A DNA stretch of 64,000 nucleotides, from contig NZ_CAMVPU010000001.1 of the NCBI RefSeq assembly GCF_947169445.1, forward strand, positions 1 to 64,000. The letters are read 5' to 3'. Positions 18,208 to 25,751 of this stretch are shown in pieces (within the stretch, counting starts at the first letter, position 1; the number at the start of each line of letters is the position of its first letter). Source of the DNA: an uncultured Butyrivibrio sp. Its GTDB lineage: Bacteria > Bacillota > Clostridia > Lachnospirales > Lachnospiraceae. Position numbers and translations under genes: made by a program. Below the pieces are notes generated by a model. That model did not search any database and was not told the DNA's origin. It worked only from the letters and a program-made list of their open reading frames with translations.

Positions 18208-19413
18208 ATGGCAAAGATAGGTATGACAACCCCCATTGTTGAGATGGACGGGGATGAGATGACAAGAGTTTTATGGCAGATGATCAAGGATAAGCTTATC
18301 CTGCCATATGTGGACCTTAAGAGCGAGTACTATGACCTTGGTCTTAAGCACAGAGATGAAACAGACGATCAGGTAACTGTAGACAGTGCCAATGCTACGC
18401 TTAAATATGGAGTTGCAGTTAAGTGTGCCACAATTACTCCTAATAACGAGAGGGTTAAGGAATATGGCCTTAAGAAGATGTGGAAGAGCCCAAATGGAAC
18501 CATAAGGGCAATCCTTGATGGAACAGTTTTCCGTACACCTATTATGGTTAAGGGTATCGAACCTAACGTAAGAACCTGGGAGAGCCCTATTACTCTGGCA
18601 AGACATGCCTATGGTGATGTTTATAAGAATGTGGAGATCAGAGTTCCCGGACCCGGAAAAGCTGAACTGGTATTTACCGGTGCTGACGGACAGGAGATCA
18701 GAGAGACTATACATGAGTTTGATGAGCCCGGAATCATTCAGGGTATCCACAACAAAGATTCATCAATAAAGAGCTTTGCAAGAGCCTGCTTTAAGTATGC
18801 TCTTTCTGAGAAAAAAGAGCTGTGGCTTGGAACCAAGGATACTATCAGTAAGACCTATGACAGGAGATTCCGCGAGATCTTCGATGAGGTTTTTGAAGAA
18901 GAATTCAAGAAGGATTTTGAAGAAGCAGGAATTACCTACTTCTATACACTTATCGATGACGCTGTTGCCCGTGTTATGAAGTCAAAGGGTGGATTTATCT
19001 GGGCTTGTAAGAACTATGACGGCGATGTTATGAGTGATATGGTTTCATCGGCCTTTGGTTCACTTGCCATGATGACTTCTGTTTTAGTATCTCCAACCGG
19101 AGTATATGAGTATGAAGCTGCTCATGGAACAGTTCAGAGACACTACTACAAGTACCTTAAGGGGGAGCCTACATCAACCAATCCTGTAGCTACTATTTTT
19201 GCCTGGACAGGAGCTCTTAGAAAGCGTGGAGAACTTGATGGAATAGGAGAGCTGATGACCTTTGCTGATAAGCTGGAAAAGGCTACACTTTCCGTTATCG
19301 AATCCGGACGAATGACCGGAGACCTTGCTCTTATTACAACACTTCCTGATCCTGTTAAGCTCGGGTCTGAAGAATTCCTTGACGCGATAGCTGCTGAGTA
19401 TGAGAAGTTATAA
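18208..19413 (+). CDS. icd: NADP-dependent isocitrate dehydrogenase
   Basis: 401 aa, the homodimeric class typical of eukaryotes and some anaerobes. Substrate and metal motifs are present: SPNGTIRAILDGTVFR, GIEPNVRTWE and ANVR-type arginines; D-rich metal site IDDAVARVMK; and the coenzyme region AAHGTVQRHY. It converts isocitrate to 2-oxoglutarate with NADPH. AGGAGG precedes the start. With the upstream citrate synthase it forms the oxidative branch for glutamate carbon skeletons. Confidence 0.95.
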   Translation: MAKIGMTTPIVEMDGDEMTRVLWQMIKDKLILPYVDLKSEYYDLGLKHRDETDDQVTVDSANATLKYGVAVKCATITPNNERVKEYGLKKMWKSPNGTIRAILDGTVFRTPIMVKGIEPNVRTWESPITLARHAYGDVYKNVEIRVPGPGKAELVFTGADGQEIRETIHEFDEPGIIQGIHNKDSSIKSFARACFKYALSEKKELWLGTKDTISKTYDRRFREIFDEVFEEEFKKDFEEAGITYFYTLIDDAVARVMKSKGGFIWACKNYDGDVMSDMVSSAFGSLAMMTSVLVSPTGVYEYEAAHGTVQRHYYKYLKGEPTSTNPVATIFAWTGALRKRGELDGIGELMTFADKLEKATLSVIESGRMTGDLALITTLPDPVKLGSEEFLDAIAAEYEKL

Positions 19414-19437
19414 CTTTATAAGGAGGAGACCGTAATT

Positions 19438-19725
19438 ATGGAGATGACTGACAAGCTGGAAGCTCTTTTTGAGAAGGCAAAAGAAGATGAGACACTTAAG
19501 AACAAGCTGCTGGAAACAGCAAAGTCAGCTAATCCTATAGCTGATTTTTGTGAGATTGCAAGTAATAACGGCTTCTCTATGTCTGTTATGGATATCGTTA
19601 ATCAGGGAGAAGAGTTCTACGCTGAAATTAAGAGAAGCACTAACGGTGGAGGCGAGAATTCTCCGGACCTTGATTTTCAAAGCGATGAGTATTCTATATT
19701 TCTCATGAGATTGAAGAAGCTGTAG
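19438..19725 (+). CDS. Small Nif11-type leader peptide
   Basis: 95 aa. Residues 1-60 resemble the Nif11-like leader domain (LEALFEKAKEDETL, then IADFCEIASNNGFSMS, the helix-turn region). A glycine triplet at 70-72 follows, then a short acidic tail of 23 residues without cysteine. Such peptides are usually precursors of modified peptides. It has a perfect AAGGAGG site and lies 24 nt after icd, so it is cotranscribed. No modifying enzyme is adjacent; the nearest exporter is the NHLM system 11 kb away. It may instead be a small regulatory protein. Confidence 0.6.
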   Translation: MEMTDKLEALFEKAKEDETLKNKLLETAKSANPIADFCEIASNNGFSMSVMDIVNQGEEFYAEIKRSTNGGGENSPDLDFQSDEYSIFLMRLKKL

Positions 19726-19731
19726 ATATTA

Positions 19732-19809
19732 GCATGACGCAGAATAACATGGAGTTTGAGATTGGTTATTGCATAACCAGAACAATCTCCATGTTATTCC
19801 GCGCCATGC
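19732..19809. repeat. 78-nt inverted repeat between converging genes
   Basis: Outer arms include GAATAACATGGAG (19742-19754) and its complement (19787-19799). The repeat extends outward to GCATG and inward to GGTTAT/ATAACC. There is no T tract. It may act as a bidirectional transcription barrier for icd/Nif11 and the ABC-F gene, or be a small palindromic mobile repeat. Confidence 0.6.
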
Positions 19810-19821
19810 ATATTTAGCAAA

Positions 19822-21870
19822 TCACAATTCCTCAAGCTCGGAAGATACATTTTCCCACTCATCGTAGAGGGCGGCAAGCTTATCCTGAATCTCAGTCTGC
19901 TCGTCGGTTAGCTTGCGGAGCTTAGCCAGATCTGTTCCGATTGAAGGATCGGCAAGTAGTTCATTGATCTCGGAATCCCTTGCTTCAAGCTTTGCAATTT
20001 CCTCTTCACATTTCTTAAGCGCACTTTCCAGCTTGCGGCGCTTAGCCTGGGCTTCCTTCTGAGCCTTCCAGTCAGCAGAGCCGCCACCTGATGTGCTTGC
20101 GACGGATGACTGCATGGAACCTGCGCTGACAGTAGTATCTGATGAACCTGATAAAGCAGATTCAGCTGATGCATCATCAAAATTGCCGGCAGAATATTTG
20201 TAGCTTCCATCTGCCAATGCAGCATTTCCAACATTACTTCCAGTGCCGAAGAGTCTGTTCATCTGCTCATCTACATGTTCAATATAGTAATCGTAGTTGC
20301 CAATATAATTAACCATCTGGCCATGGGTCAGATCAAGTATTCTTGTGGCAGTTCTATTGATGAAATATCTGTCGTGGCTGACATAAAGTACAGTTCCTTC
20401 ATAGCCTGAAATAGCAGTCTCCAAAATCTCTTTGGAAGTAATATCCAAGTGGTTCGTAGGCTCGTCCAGGATGAGGAAATTCGCATCGGAGAGCATGAGT
20501 TTTGCAAGACTTACGCGGCCTTTTTCGCCGCCGGACAGATCGCCTATGCGCTTAAATACATCATCCCCGGTGAAAAGAAAAGCAGCAAGAGTGTTCCTGA
20601 TCTCAGTGTTATTCAGAGTGGGATAAGCATCCGAAATTTCCTGGAACAAAGTCTTCTCGTCATGGAGTACGTGATGTTCCTGATCGTAGTAGCCTATATG
20701 AACCTTAACACCAAGCTCGATTTCGCCTGCATCAAGGCTTTCCACACCATTAATAATCTTAAGAAGAGTAGTCTTACCGGTTCCGTTATCACCGATAATA
20801 GCCACATGTTCGCCTTTTTTGATCTCAAAATCAATTCCGGAAAAGAGATGCTCATTTCCAAAGGACTTGGCAAGCCCTGTCGCTGTAAGAACGTCTCCGC
20901 CACTTTCGCAGGATGGCTTTAAGCTTATCTTCATGCGGTCATTAATAGTTACCGGCTTGTCCAAAACTTCAATCTTATCAAGCATCTTTTCACGGCTTTC
21001 AGCTCGCTTAATAGATTTCTCCCTGTTGAAGGATTTTAATTTAGCGATAACTTCTTCCTGGTGCTTGATTTCCTGCTGCTGTTTCATATAAGCGTTCCAT
21101 TCAATGGCACGCATCTGTTCTTTTTTCACTGCATAAGTACTGTAATTGCCGGTAAAAGAAGTTACCTTTGTATTCTCAACTTCAATGATCTTGCCTGCAA
21201 TCTTATCAAGGAAATATCTGTCGTGGGATACGATAAGGACAGCTCCCTTGTAGTTTAAGAGATAATTTTCAAGCCATCTGATGGAATTCATATCAAGGTG
21301 GTTAGTAGGCTCGTCCAGGATTATAAGGTCAGGCTTTTGCAAAAGAAGCTTACCAAGAGCAACTCTTGTTTTCTGACCGCCGGATAAGGTATTTATCTTT
21401 TTATCAAGCTCCTCGTCTAAAAATCCAAGACCTTTGGCAACACCAGTAACCTCGCTCTTCCAGGCGTAACCTGACATGCGCTGAAATTCATCATTCATTC
21501 TGGTGTAGCGATCCATGAGGTTTGAAAGCTCATCACCGGATACATGCTTCATGTCTTCCTCAGCCTGTCTGATGTTCTGCTCAAGGGCAATAACGTCCTT
21601 TTTTACCTCGGTTAATTCTTCATAAATAGTATTCTCGGTATCAATATTCTGATTCTGTGCCAGATATCCCCAGGTTGTGTCCTTGGAAAATGTAACCTCG
21701 CCCTCATCAGCTGACTGCTGTCCGATTATTATCTTTAAAAGAGTTGTCTTGCCGGCTCCGTTTATGCCGACTATAGCAGCCTTCTCGTTATTCTCTAGGT
21801 GAAACGATGCGCCCTTTAATATATCTTTTCCATCAAAGGATTTGCATATGTTGTGAACTGATAAAATCAT
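19822..21870 (-). CDS. ABC-F family ATP-binding protein
   Basis: About 682 aa, two ABC cassettes with no membrane domain: Walker A GINGAGKTT and GDNGTGKTT, signatures LSGGQKTR and LSGGEKGR, and Walker B segments LIILDEPTNHLD and FLILDEPTNHLD. A basic linker separates them, and a charged coiled coil occupies the last about 90 residues, as in Uup/YfmR-like ABC-F proteins that act on the ribosome. TTCAGGAGCAGGAG precedes the ATG at 21870; a TTG seven codons upstream is less likely. An antibiotic-resistance role cannot be judged from sequence. Confidence 0.9.
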   Translation of the reverse strand: MILSVHNICKSFDGKDILKGASFHLENNEKAAIVGINGAGKTTLLKIIIGQQSADEGEVTFSKDTTWGYLAQNQNIDTENTIYEELTEVKKDVIALEQNIRQAEEDMKHVSGDELSNLMDRYTRMNDEFQRMSGYAWKSEVTGVAKGLGFLDEELDKKINTLSGGQKTRVALGKLLLQKPDLIILDEPTNHLDMNSIRWLENYLLNYKGAVLIVSHDRYFLDKIAGKIIEVENTKVTSFTGNYSTYAVKKEQMRAIEWNAYMKQQQEIKHQEEVIAKLKSFNREKSIKRAESREKMLDKIEVLDKPVTINDRMKISLKPSCESGGDVLTATGLAKSFGNEHLFSGIDFEIKKGEHVAIIGDNGTGKTTLLKIINGVESLDAGEIELGVKVHIGYYDQEHHVLHDEKTLFQEISDAYPTLNNTEIRNTLAAFLFTGDDVFKRIGDLSGGEKGRVSLAKLMLSDANFLILDEPTNHLDITSKEILETAISGYEGTVLYVSHDRYFINRTATRILDLTHGQMVNYIGNYDYYIEHVDEQMNRLFGTGSNVGNAALADGSYKYSAGNFDDASAESALSGSSDTTVSAGSMQSSVASTSGGGSADWKAQKEAQAKRRKLESALKKCEEEIAKLEARDSEINELLADPSIGTDLAKLRKLTDEQTEIQDKLAALYDEWENVSSELEEL

Positions 21871-21966
21871 CTCCTGCTCCTGAAAAAACAAATGTAAAAC
21901 ACTTAACTACACATAAAAGGCGGAAAAAACTGATTTTCCGACTCCACATTTTAACATGGAAAATGA

Positions 21967-22086
21967 TATGAGACAACCAAAGTCAGATGGGCAATAGTAG
22001 ATGTCCTTCCCAAAGAGGAAATAGAGGCATGCAAACGTCTGTCAGAAAGCACAGGGATAAACTTAAGAATCAGGCACTTTAATTGA
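21967..22086 (+). pseudogene. Possible C-terminal gene fragment in the intergenic region
   Basis: The 377-nt stretch between the ABC-F start and the YezD-like gene contains an open frame without a start that reads like real protein (VRWAIVDVLPKEEIEACKRL onward, ending at TGA 22084-22086). I do not recognise the family. It may be the tail of a deleted gene. The rest of the stretch holds the promoter at 22174-22202. Confidence 0.3.
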
Positions 22087-22173
22087 GTTAGTGAATGGAA
22101 AATCAAAAAGCAGATACTTTTTTACTATAAGTGCGATAAATTCTCATTAAGGGTGACGATAAGATTCGTTTAA

Positions 22174-22202
22174 TTGTGAATGCATACGGTTTTCGATAAT
22201 AT
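22174..22202 (+). promoter_or_regulatory. Predicted promoter of the nitrogenase-like cluster
   Basis: TTGTGA at 22174-22179, a 17-nt spacer and TAATAT at 22197-22202, 45 nt before the YezD-like start codon. It would drive the YezD-like, NifB-like and first NifX-like genes. Confidence 0.5.
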
Positions 22203-22247
22203 CTATAACAATATATCTGGGCAATTCAAAAGGCAGGAGGAGACTGT

Positions 22248-22415
22248 ATGGCAGGTGCAATTAGTGATTTTTCCAATCAAAAAGACGTTGATAAGATCTG
22301 GGAAGCTATTAAGGCTCAGGTAAGTGGCCTGAAATACGGCAGTGTGAACATAACTGTGCATGATGGCAAGATAACACAGGTCGAGACCAGTACGAAGCTT
22401 AGGTTTTCAAATTGA
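22248..22415 (+). CDS. YezD-like small protein (DUF2292)
   Basis: 55 aa. The pattern KDVDKIWEAIKAQ ... YGSVNITVHDGKITQVE matches the YezD/DUF2292 family, small proteins that from memory are often encoded with sulfur-assimilation genes. GGAGGAG precedes the ATG and the NifB-like gene starts 18 nt later, so it is the first gene of the cluster. Its biochemical role is unknown. Its presence is one of the reasons I connect the cluster with sulfur. Confidence 0.7.
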   Translation: MAGAISDFSNQKDVDKIWEAIKAQVSGLKYGSVNITVHDGKITQVETSTKLRFSN

Positions 22416-22433
22416 AGGCAGGGAGGAGATATT

Positions 22434-23306
22434 ATGGCTAGAAGTTTTAGTGAACTTGAAAAAAACCATCCCTGTTTTGGGGGATGTAGATTTAATGCAG
22501 GCAGGATTCACCTTCCTGTAAGTCCGGGATGTAACATTTCCTGCAAATTCTGTGACAGAAGCATTAACGATGTGGAGCAAAGACCTGGAGTAACATCGAA
22601 GGTTATAACTCCTGATGAGGCTAATACCTTTATAGGAAGAGCCCTGGAACTTGTACCAAGTATAAAGGTTGCCGGAATAGCAGGACCGGGAGATACGCTG
22701 GCAACGGATTATGCTTTTGAAACCTTCAGGAAAATAGGGCAGGAACATCCTGAACTACTTAAATGCATGAGTACCAACGGACTATTGCTATTTGAAAGGG
22801 CAGATGAACTTATTGAAACCGGAATCGATACACTTACAGTTACTGTAAATGCAGTTGATCCTGAGATAGAGGCTTTGCTAAATGACTATATCATTTATCA
22901 TGGTGAAAGGATTGAAGGCGTTGAGGGAGCAAGAATACTTATTGAAAACCAGCTTAAGGGTATTAGAAAAGTCGCAGAGGCCGGAGTTACAATTAAGATA
23001 AATACAGTTCTGGTTCCGGGGATAAATGATCATCACATAGAGAAAATAGCAAGGACTGTTAAGGAAGCCGGTGCTATTATTTACAACATTATCCCTTTGA
23101 TTCCGCAGCATAAATTAAGTCATATACCTAAGCCTACCTGTGAGCAGATAGAGAAGGCGAGAGAGGATGCCGAAAAGCATATCAAGGTATTCAGGCACTG
23201 CGCCCATTGCCGAGCTGATGCCGTTGGAGTGCCGGGACTATCTGAATATAGCCAGCTCGTATATCAGAACAGATTAAATGTAAAAAGTACATTTTCTCAT
23301 GGATGA
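22434..23306 (+). CDS. NifB-like radical SAM cofactor-maturation protein
   Basis: 290 aa. Radical SAM motif CNISCKFC (Cys33, Cys37, Cys40) in the NifB-type context RIHLPVSPG. The NifB-specific HPCF lies near residue 12 and HCAHCRADAVG near residue 260, which carries ligands of the additional clusters. NifB fuses two 4Fe-4S units into the 8Fe precursor (NifB-co) of nitrogenase cofactors. The usual AH after HPCF is changed, and there is no C-terminal NifX domain; instead a separate NifX-like gene follows 16 nt later. It implies that the downstream component-1-like proteins carry a NifB-derived cluster. Confidence 0.85.
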   Translation: MARSFSELEKNHPCFGGCRFNAGRIHLPVSPGCNISCKFCDRSINDVEQRPGVTSKVITPDEANTFIGRALELVPSIKVAGIAGPGDTLATDYAFETFRKIGQEHPELLKCMSTNGLLLFERADELIETGIDTLTVTVNAVDPEIEALLNDYIIYHGERIEGVEGARILIENQLKGIRKVAEAGVTIKINTVLVPGINDHHIEKIARTVKEAGAIIYNIIPLIPQHKLSHIPKPTCEQIEKAREDAEKHIKVFRHCAHCRADAVGVPGLSEYSQLVYQNRLNVKSTFSHG

Positions 23307-23321
23307 GGGAAGGAGCTGGTT

Positions 23322-23690
23322 ATGGAAAACGGGGTATATAGGGTAGCAATGGCATCCACGGATAATAAGTATGTGGATCAGCATTATGGGAGAGCAGAGA
23401 GTTTTTTGATAGTTGATGTTGATGCTGAGGGCAATTACGAAGAGATAGAACAAAGATTTGTAATTCCTGTCTGCGAAGGCGGACATCATAACAGCGATAA
23501 GCTAAAAAGAGGTGTTGAAGGGTTACTTGATTGTAATTTTGTTGTTGCTGCCAAAATAGGAAACGGCGCCAGAGCTGAACTTGAGGAGAAGGGAATTGCA
23601 GCCTTTGAAATTCCCGGTGAAGTTCGTGATAGCCTAAAAAAGCTTGATTCCTTCGTTAAACTGCTTGGCGAGATGAATGGCAGTTTTTAA
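23322..23690 (+). CDS. NifX/NafY-like FeMo-cofactor-binding domain protein
   Basis: 122 aa, a single dinitrogenase iron-molybdenum cofactor-biosynthesis domain: VAMASTDNKYVDQHYGRAESF, a central CEGGHHN and the closing FEIPG segment. Such proteins carry NifB-co or related clusters between NifB and the apo-enzyme. It is the last gene of the first transcription block (YezD-like, NifB-like, NifX-like). A second paralogue lies at 28334. Confidence 0.85.
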   Translation: MENGVYRVAMASTDNKYVDQHYGRAESFLIVDVDAEGNYEEIEQRFVIPVCEGGHHNSDKLKRGVEGLLDCNFVVAAKIGNGARAELEEKGIAAFEIPGEVRDSLKKLDSFVKLLGEMNGSF

Positions 23691-23727
23691 GCTAAAACTA
23701 AAGATTATATCTGGCGATAAGTAATAC

Positions 23728-23860
23728 TTGATTTCAGAACTATAGAGTTTATGGTAATATTCACTACAAGTTAATAAAGCTGACTAGACAACTGGAGGCT
23801 TACGTTTGTTTCACTTCATATAAGTGGGACGGCTGTAAGCCTCTTTTTGTGTATAAAAAA
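23728..23860 (+). promoter_or_regulatory. Promoter-like sequence and terminator-type hairpin leader
   Basis: TTGATT with a 16-nt spacer and TATGGT lies near 23729-23756. About 50 nt further, GAGGCTTAC pairs with GTAAGCCTC (with an inner ACTT/AAGT hairpin), followed by TTTTTG. The hairpin may simply end the NifB-NifX transcript, or it may be an attenuator or riboswitch-like leader controlling the PNPOx-NifKD block. It matches no riboswitch class that I can recall. Confidence 0.4.
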
Positions 23861-23917
23861 TGATTCTAAATGCCAAAGGCTTAGAAAATAAATCAAAAGA
23901 AAAGAGGAGATGAAATT

Positions 23918-24358
23918 ATGGCACTAACACAGGAACAGATCGAGGACTACTTAAAGAGCACGAAGAGAATTCTTCTTTCGACAGTAACGGAAGATAACAA
24001 GGCAGACATAAGAATTCTTGGCGCAATTGCAACAGATGGAGTGAAGACTTATTTTTCCACTCAGGCAAATGCAAGAAAAGTTGCCCAGATCGAAAAAAAT
24101 GACAATGTGGCAATCTACTTTGAGGCACCTGGACAGGAATTTCCTAATTATGTGAATGTAACAGTTTACGGAAAAGCAAAGAAGGTTAGCTGTGAAAAGG
24201 GAATTGAAAAAGCAGCAGCTTTGATAAAAGAGAATCTTCCGAAGTTTGAACTGACACAGGAAAAGGCAATTTTTGTAGTAGAGCCGGAGGAGATAAAGAT
24301 ATTTAACTCATCGGCAGAACTTGCTCAGGACAAGGTTCAGATTGTTAAGTACAACTGA
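23918..24358 (+). CDS. Pyridoxamine 5'-phosphate oxidase-like flavin split-barrel protein
   Basis: 146 aa with the split-barrel pattern (RILLSTVTEDNKADIRILGAI, YFSTQANARKVAQIEKNDNVAIYFEAP). Members bind FMN or F420 and reduce small molecules. It has an AGAGGAG site and ends 40 nt before the first component-1-like gene, so it belongs to that block. It might supply electrons or protect the oxygen-sensitive enzyme; neither role is shown by the sequence. Confidence 0.75.
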   Translation: MALTQEQIEDYLKSTKRILLSTVTEDNKADIRILGAIATDGVKTYFSTQANARKVAQIEKNDNVAIYFEAPGQEFPNYVNVTVYGKAKKVSCEKGIEKAAALIKENLPKFELTQEKAIFVVEPEEIKIFNSSAELAQDKVQIVKYN

Positions 24359-24398
24359 TATTTGAAACTTTTTAGTTAAGAATACGGAGGATCAGAAA

Positions 24399-25733
24399 AT
24401 GAGTGATTTTATAGAGCGCTCCAAGTTTTCTTGTGCGCTGGGGGGTGCACTTTCCACGATAGCAGCCATTCCTAAGGCAGTACCGATCGTGCATGCATCA
24501 GGTGGATGTGCTGCAGCACTTTCCGGAACCTACAACTTATCAGCAGGCTACAGAGGCGTTGGATACTGCGGCGGTAATATGATTCCCACATCCAATATTT
24601 CTCAGAGCCACATAGTATTTGGCGGAGAAAGTAAGTTAGAGGGTCAGATTGAAGCAACACTTAAATACCTTAAAGGCGATATCTACATAGTAGTCACAGG
24701 TTGCCAGACAGAGATGATCGGCGATGATGCGGTCGGAATTGCTGAAAGATATAGAGACCAGAACGTAATAGGAGTTAATACTCCGGGATTCCTTGGGACA
24801 ACGCTTAGAGGCTATGATGCAGTACTTAGTGCACTGGTTAAGTCGGTTATAGAAAAGAAAGAGCAAAAGGATCCAAAGACAATCAATCTTCTTGGAATTG
24901 TACCGGGACATGATGTTTTTTACAGAGGTAATATTTCCCATTTAAGAGAACTATTGTCAAAGATTGGAGTAAAAGCCAATACCTTTTTTGGAGATGGGGA
25001 GTCGGTTGAATCAATAAAACAGTACGGAGATGCTTCACTTACAGTTGTGTTATCTGAGGCAGCAGGGCAGATTACAGCTAAGACCTTTGAAAGCGTTCAT
25101 GGTGTTCCTTATGTCACAACAGAGCTTCCGATAGGACCAAAGGCATCTGAGAGATTTCTTAGACTGGTGGGAGAAAAGCTTGGCATAGACGATGGCCTTG
25201 TTGAGGAAGTGATAGCTTCGGAAAATAGATATTTCTACTCCTACCTGGAAAGAATTGTAGACGTTGCAGCGGATCTGGATTTCCAGAGATATGTGGTAGC
25301 TATTACCGACAGCTACTATGCATATCCACTTGTTGATTTTGTTTCTGAAGAGCTTGGATGGATTCCTCACTTTGTAGCAATAAACGATCTCAAGGACAAG
25401 GATAAGCAGGCAGCATATACCAAGAAGTTTGAAAACCTGACTTCAAAGACTAAACCAACAGTTCTTTACGAGGATAAGTATGGCCTTGTAAAAAAGAAAC
25501 TTAGATCCAGCTGGCCATATAACAATAACCAGAAGTACTATGATGCACTTGGCCCTCTTTACATAATCGGCAGCGTTGTTGAACGTAATCTGGCAGCAGA
25601 TTATGGTGCAGGCTTCCTTACAGTAGCTTTCCCTGTCAGCAACAGGGCTGTTCTTAATAAGGGTTATGCGGGATACAGGGGAGCATTGTCATTGGTAGAA
25701 GATTTGCTTACAAATCTCGTTGCATCACGATAA
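24399..25733 (+). CDS. Nitrogenase component 1-like protein, K-type subunit
   Basis: 444 aa, oxidoreductase/nitrogenase component 1 family. Candidate P-cluster ligands are Cys12, Cys37 (ASGGC) and Cys102 (TGCQTEMIGDD); Cys57 lies in GYCGGN. HIVFGGESKL near residue 71 and the closing GYRGAL are family features. The region equivalent to the cofactor-binding cysteine of NifD reads LSEAAG, without cysteine, so this subunit is taken as the non-catalytic, NifK-like partner. It is shorter than NifK (about 520 aa), like other nitrogenase-like enzymes. The D-type gene follows 18 nt later. Confidence 0.85.
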   Translation: MSDFIERSKFSCALGGALSTIAAIPKAVPIVHASGGCAAALSGTYNLSAGYRGVGYCGGNMIPTSNISQSHIVFGGESKLEGQIEATLKYLKGDIYIVVTGCQTEMIGDDAVGIAERYRDQNVIGVNTPGFLGTTLRGYDAVLSALVKSVIEKKEQKDPKTINLLGIVPGHDVFYRGNISHLRELLSKIGVKANTFFGDGESVESIKQYGDASLTVVLSEAAGQITAKTFESVHGVPYVTTELPIGPKASERFLRLVGEKLGIDDGLVEEVIASENRYFYSYLERIVDVAADLDFQRYVVAITDSYYAYPLVDFVSEELGWIPHFVAINDLKDKDKQAAYTKKFENLTSKTKPTVLYEDKYGLVKKKLRSSWPYNNNQKYYDALGPLYIIGSVVERNLAADYGAGFLTVAFPVSNRAVLNKGYAGYRGALSLVEDLLTNLVASR

Positions 25734-25751
25734 GGAAGGTGGGATAGGAAA

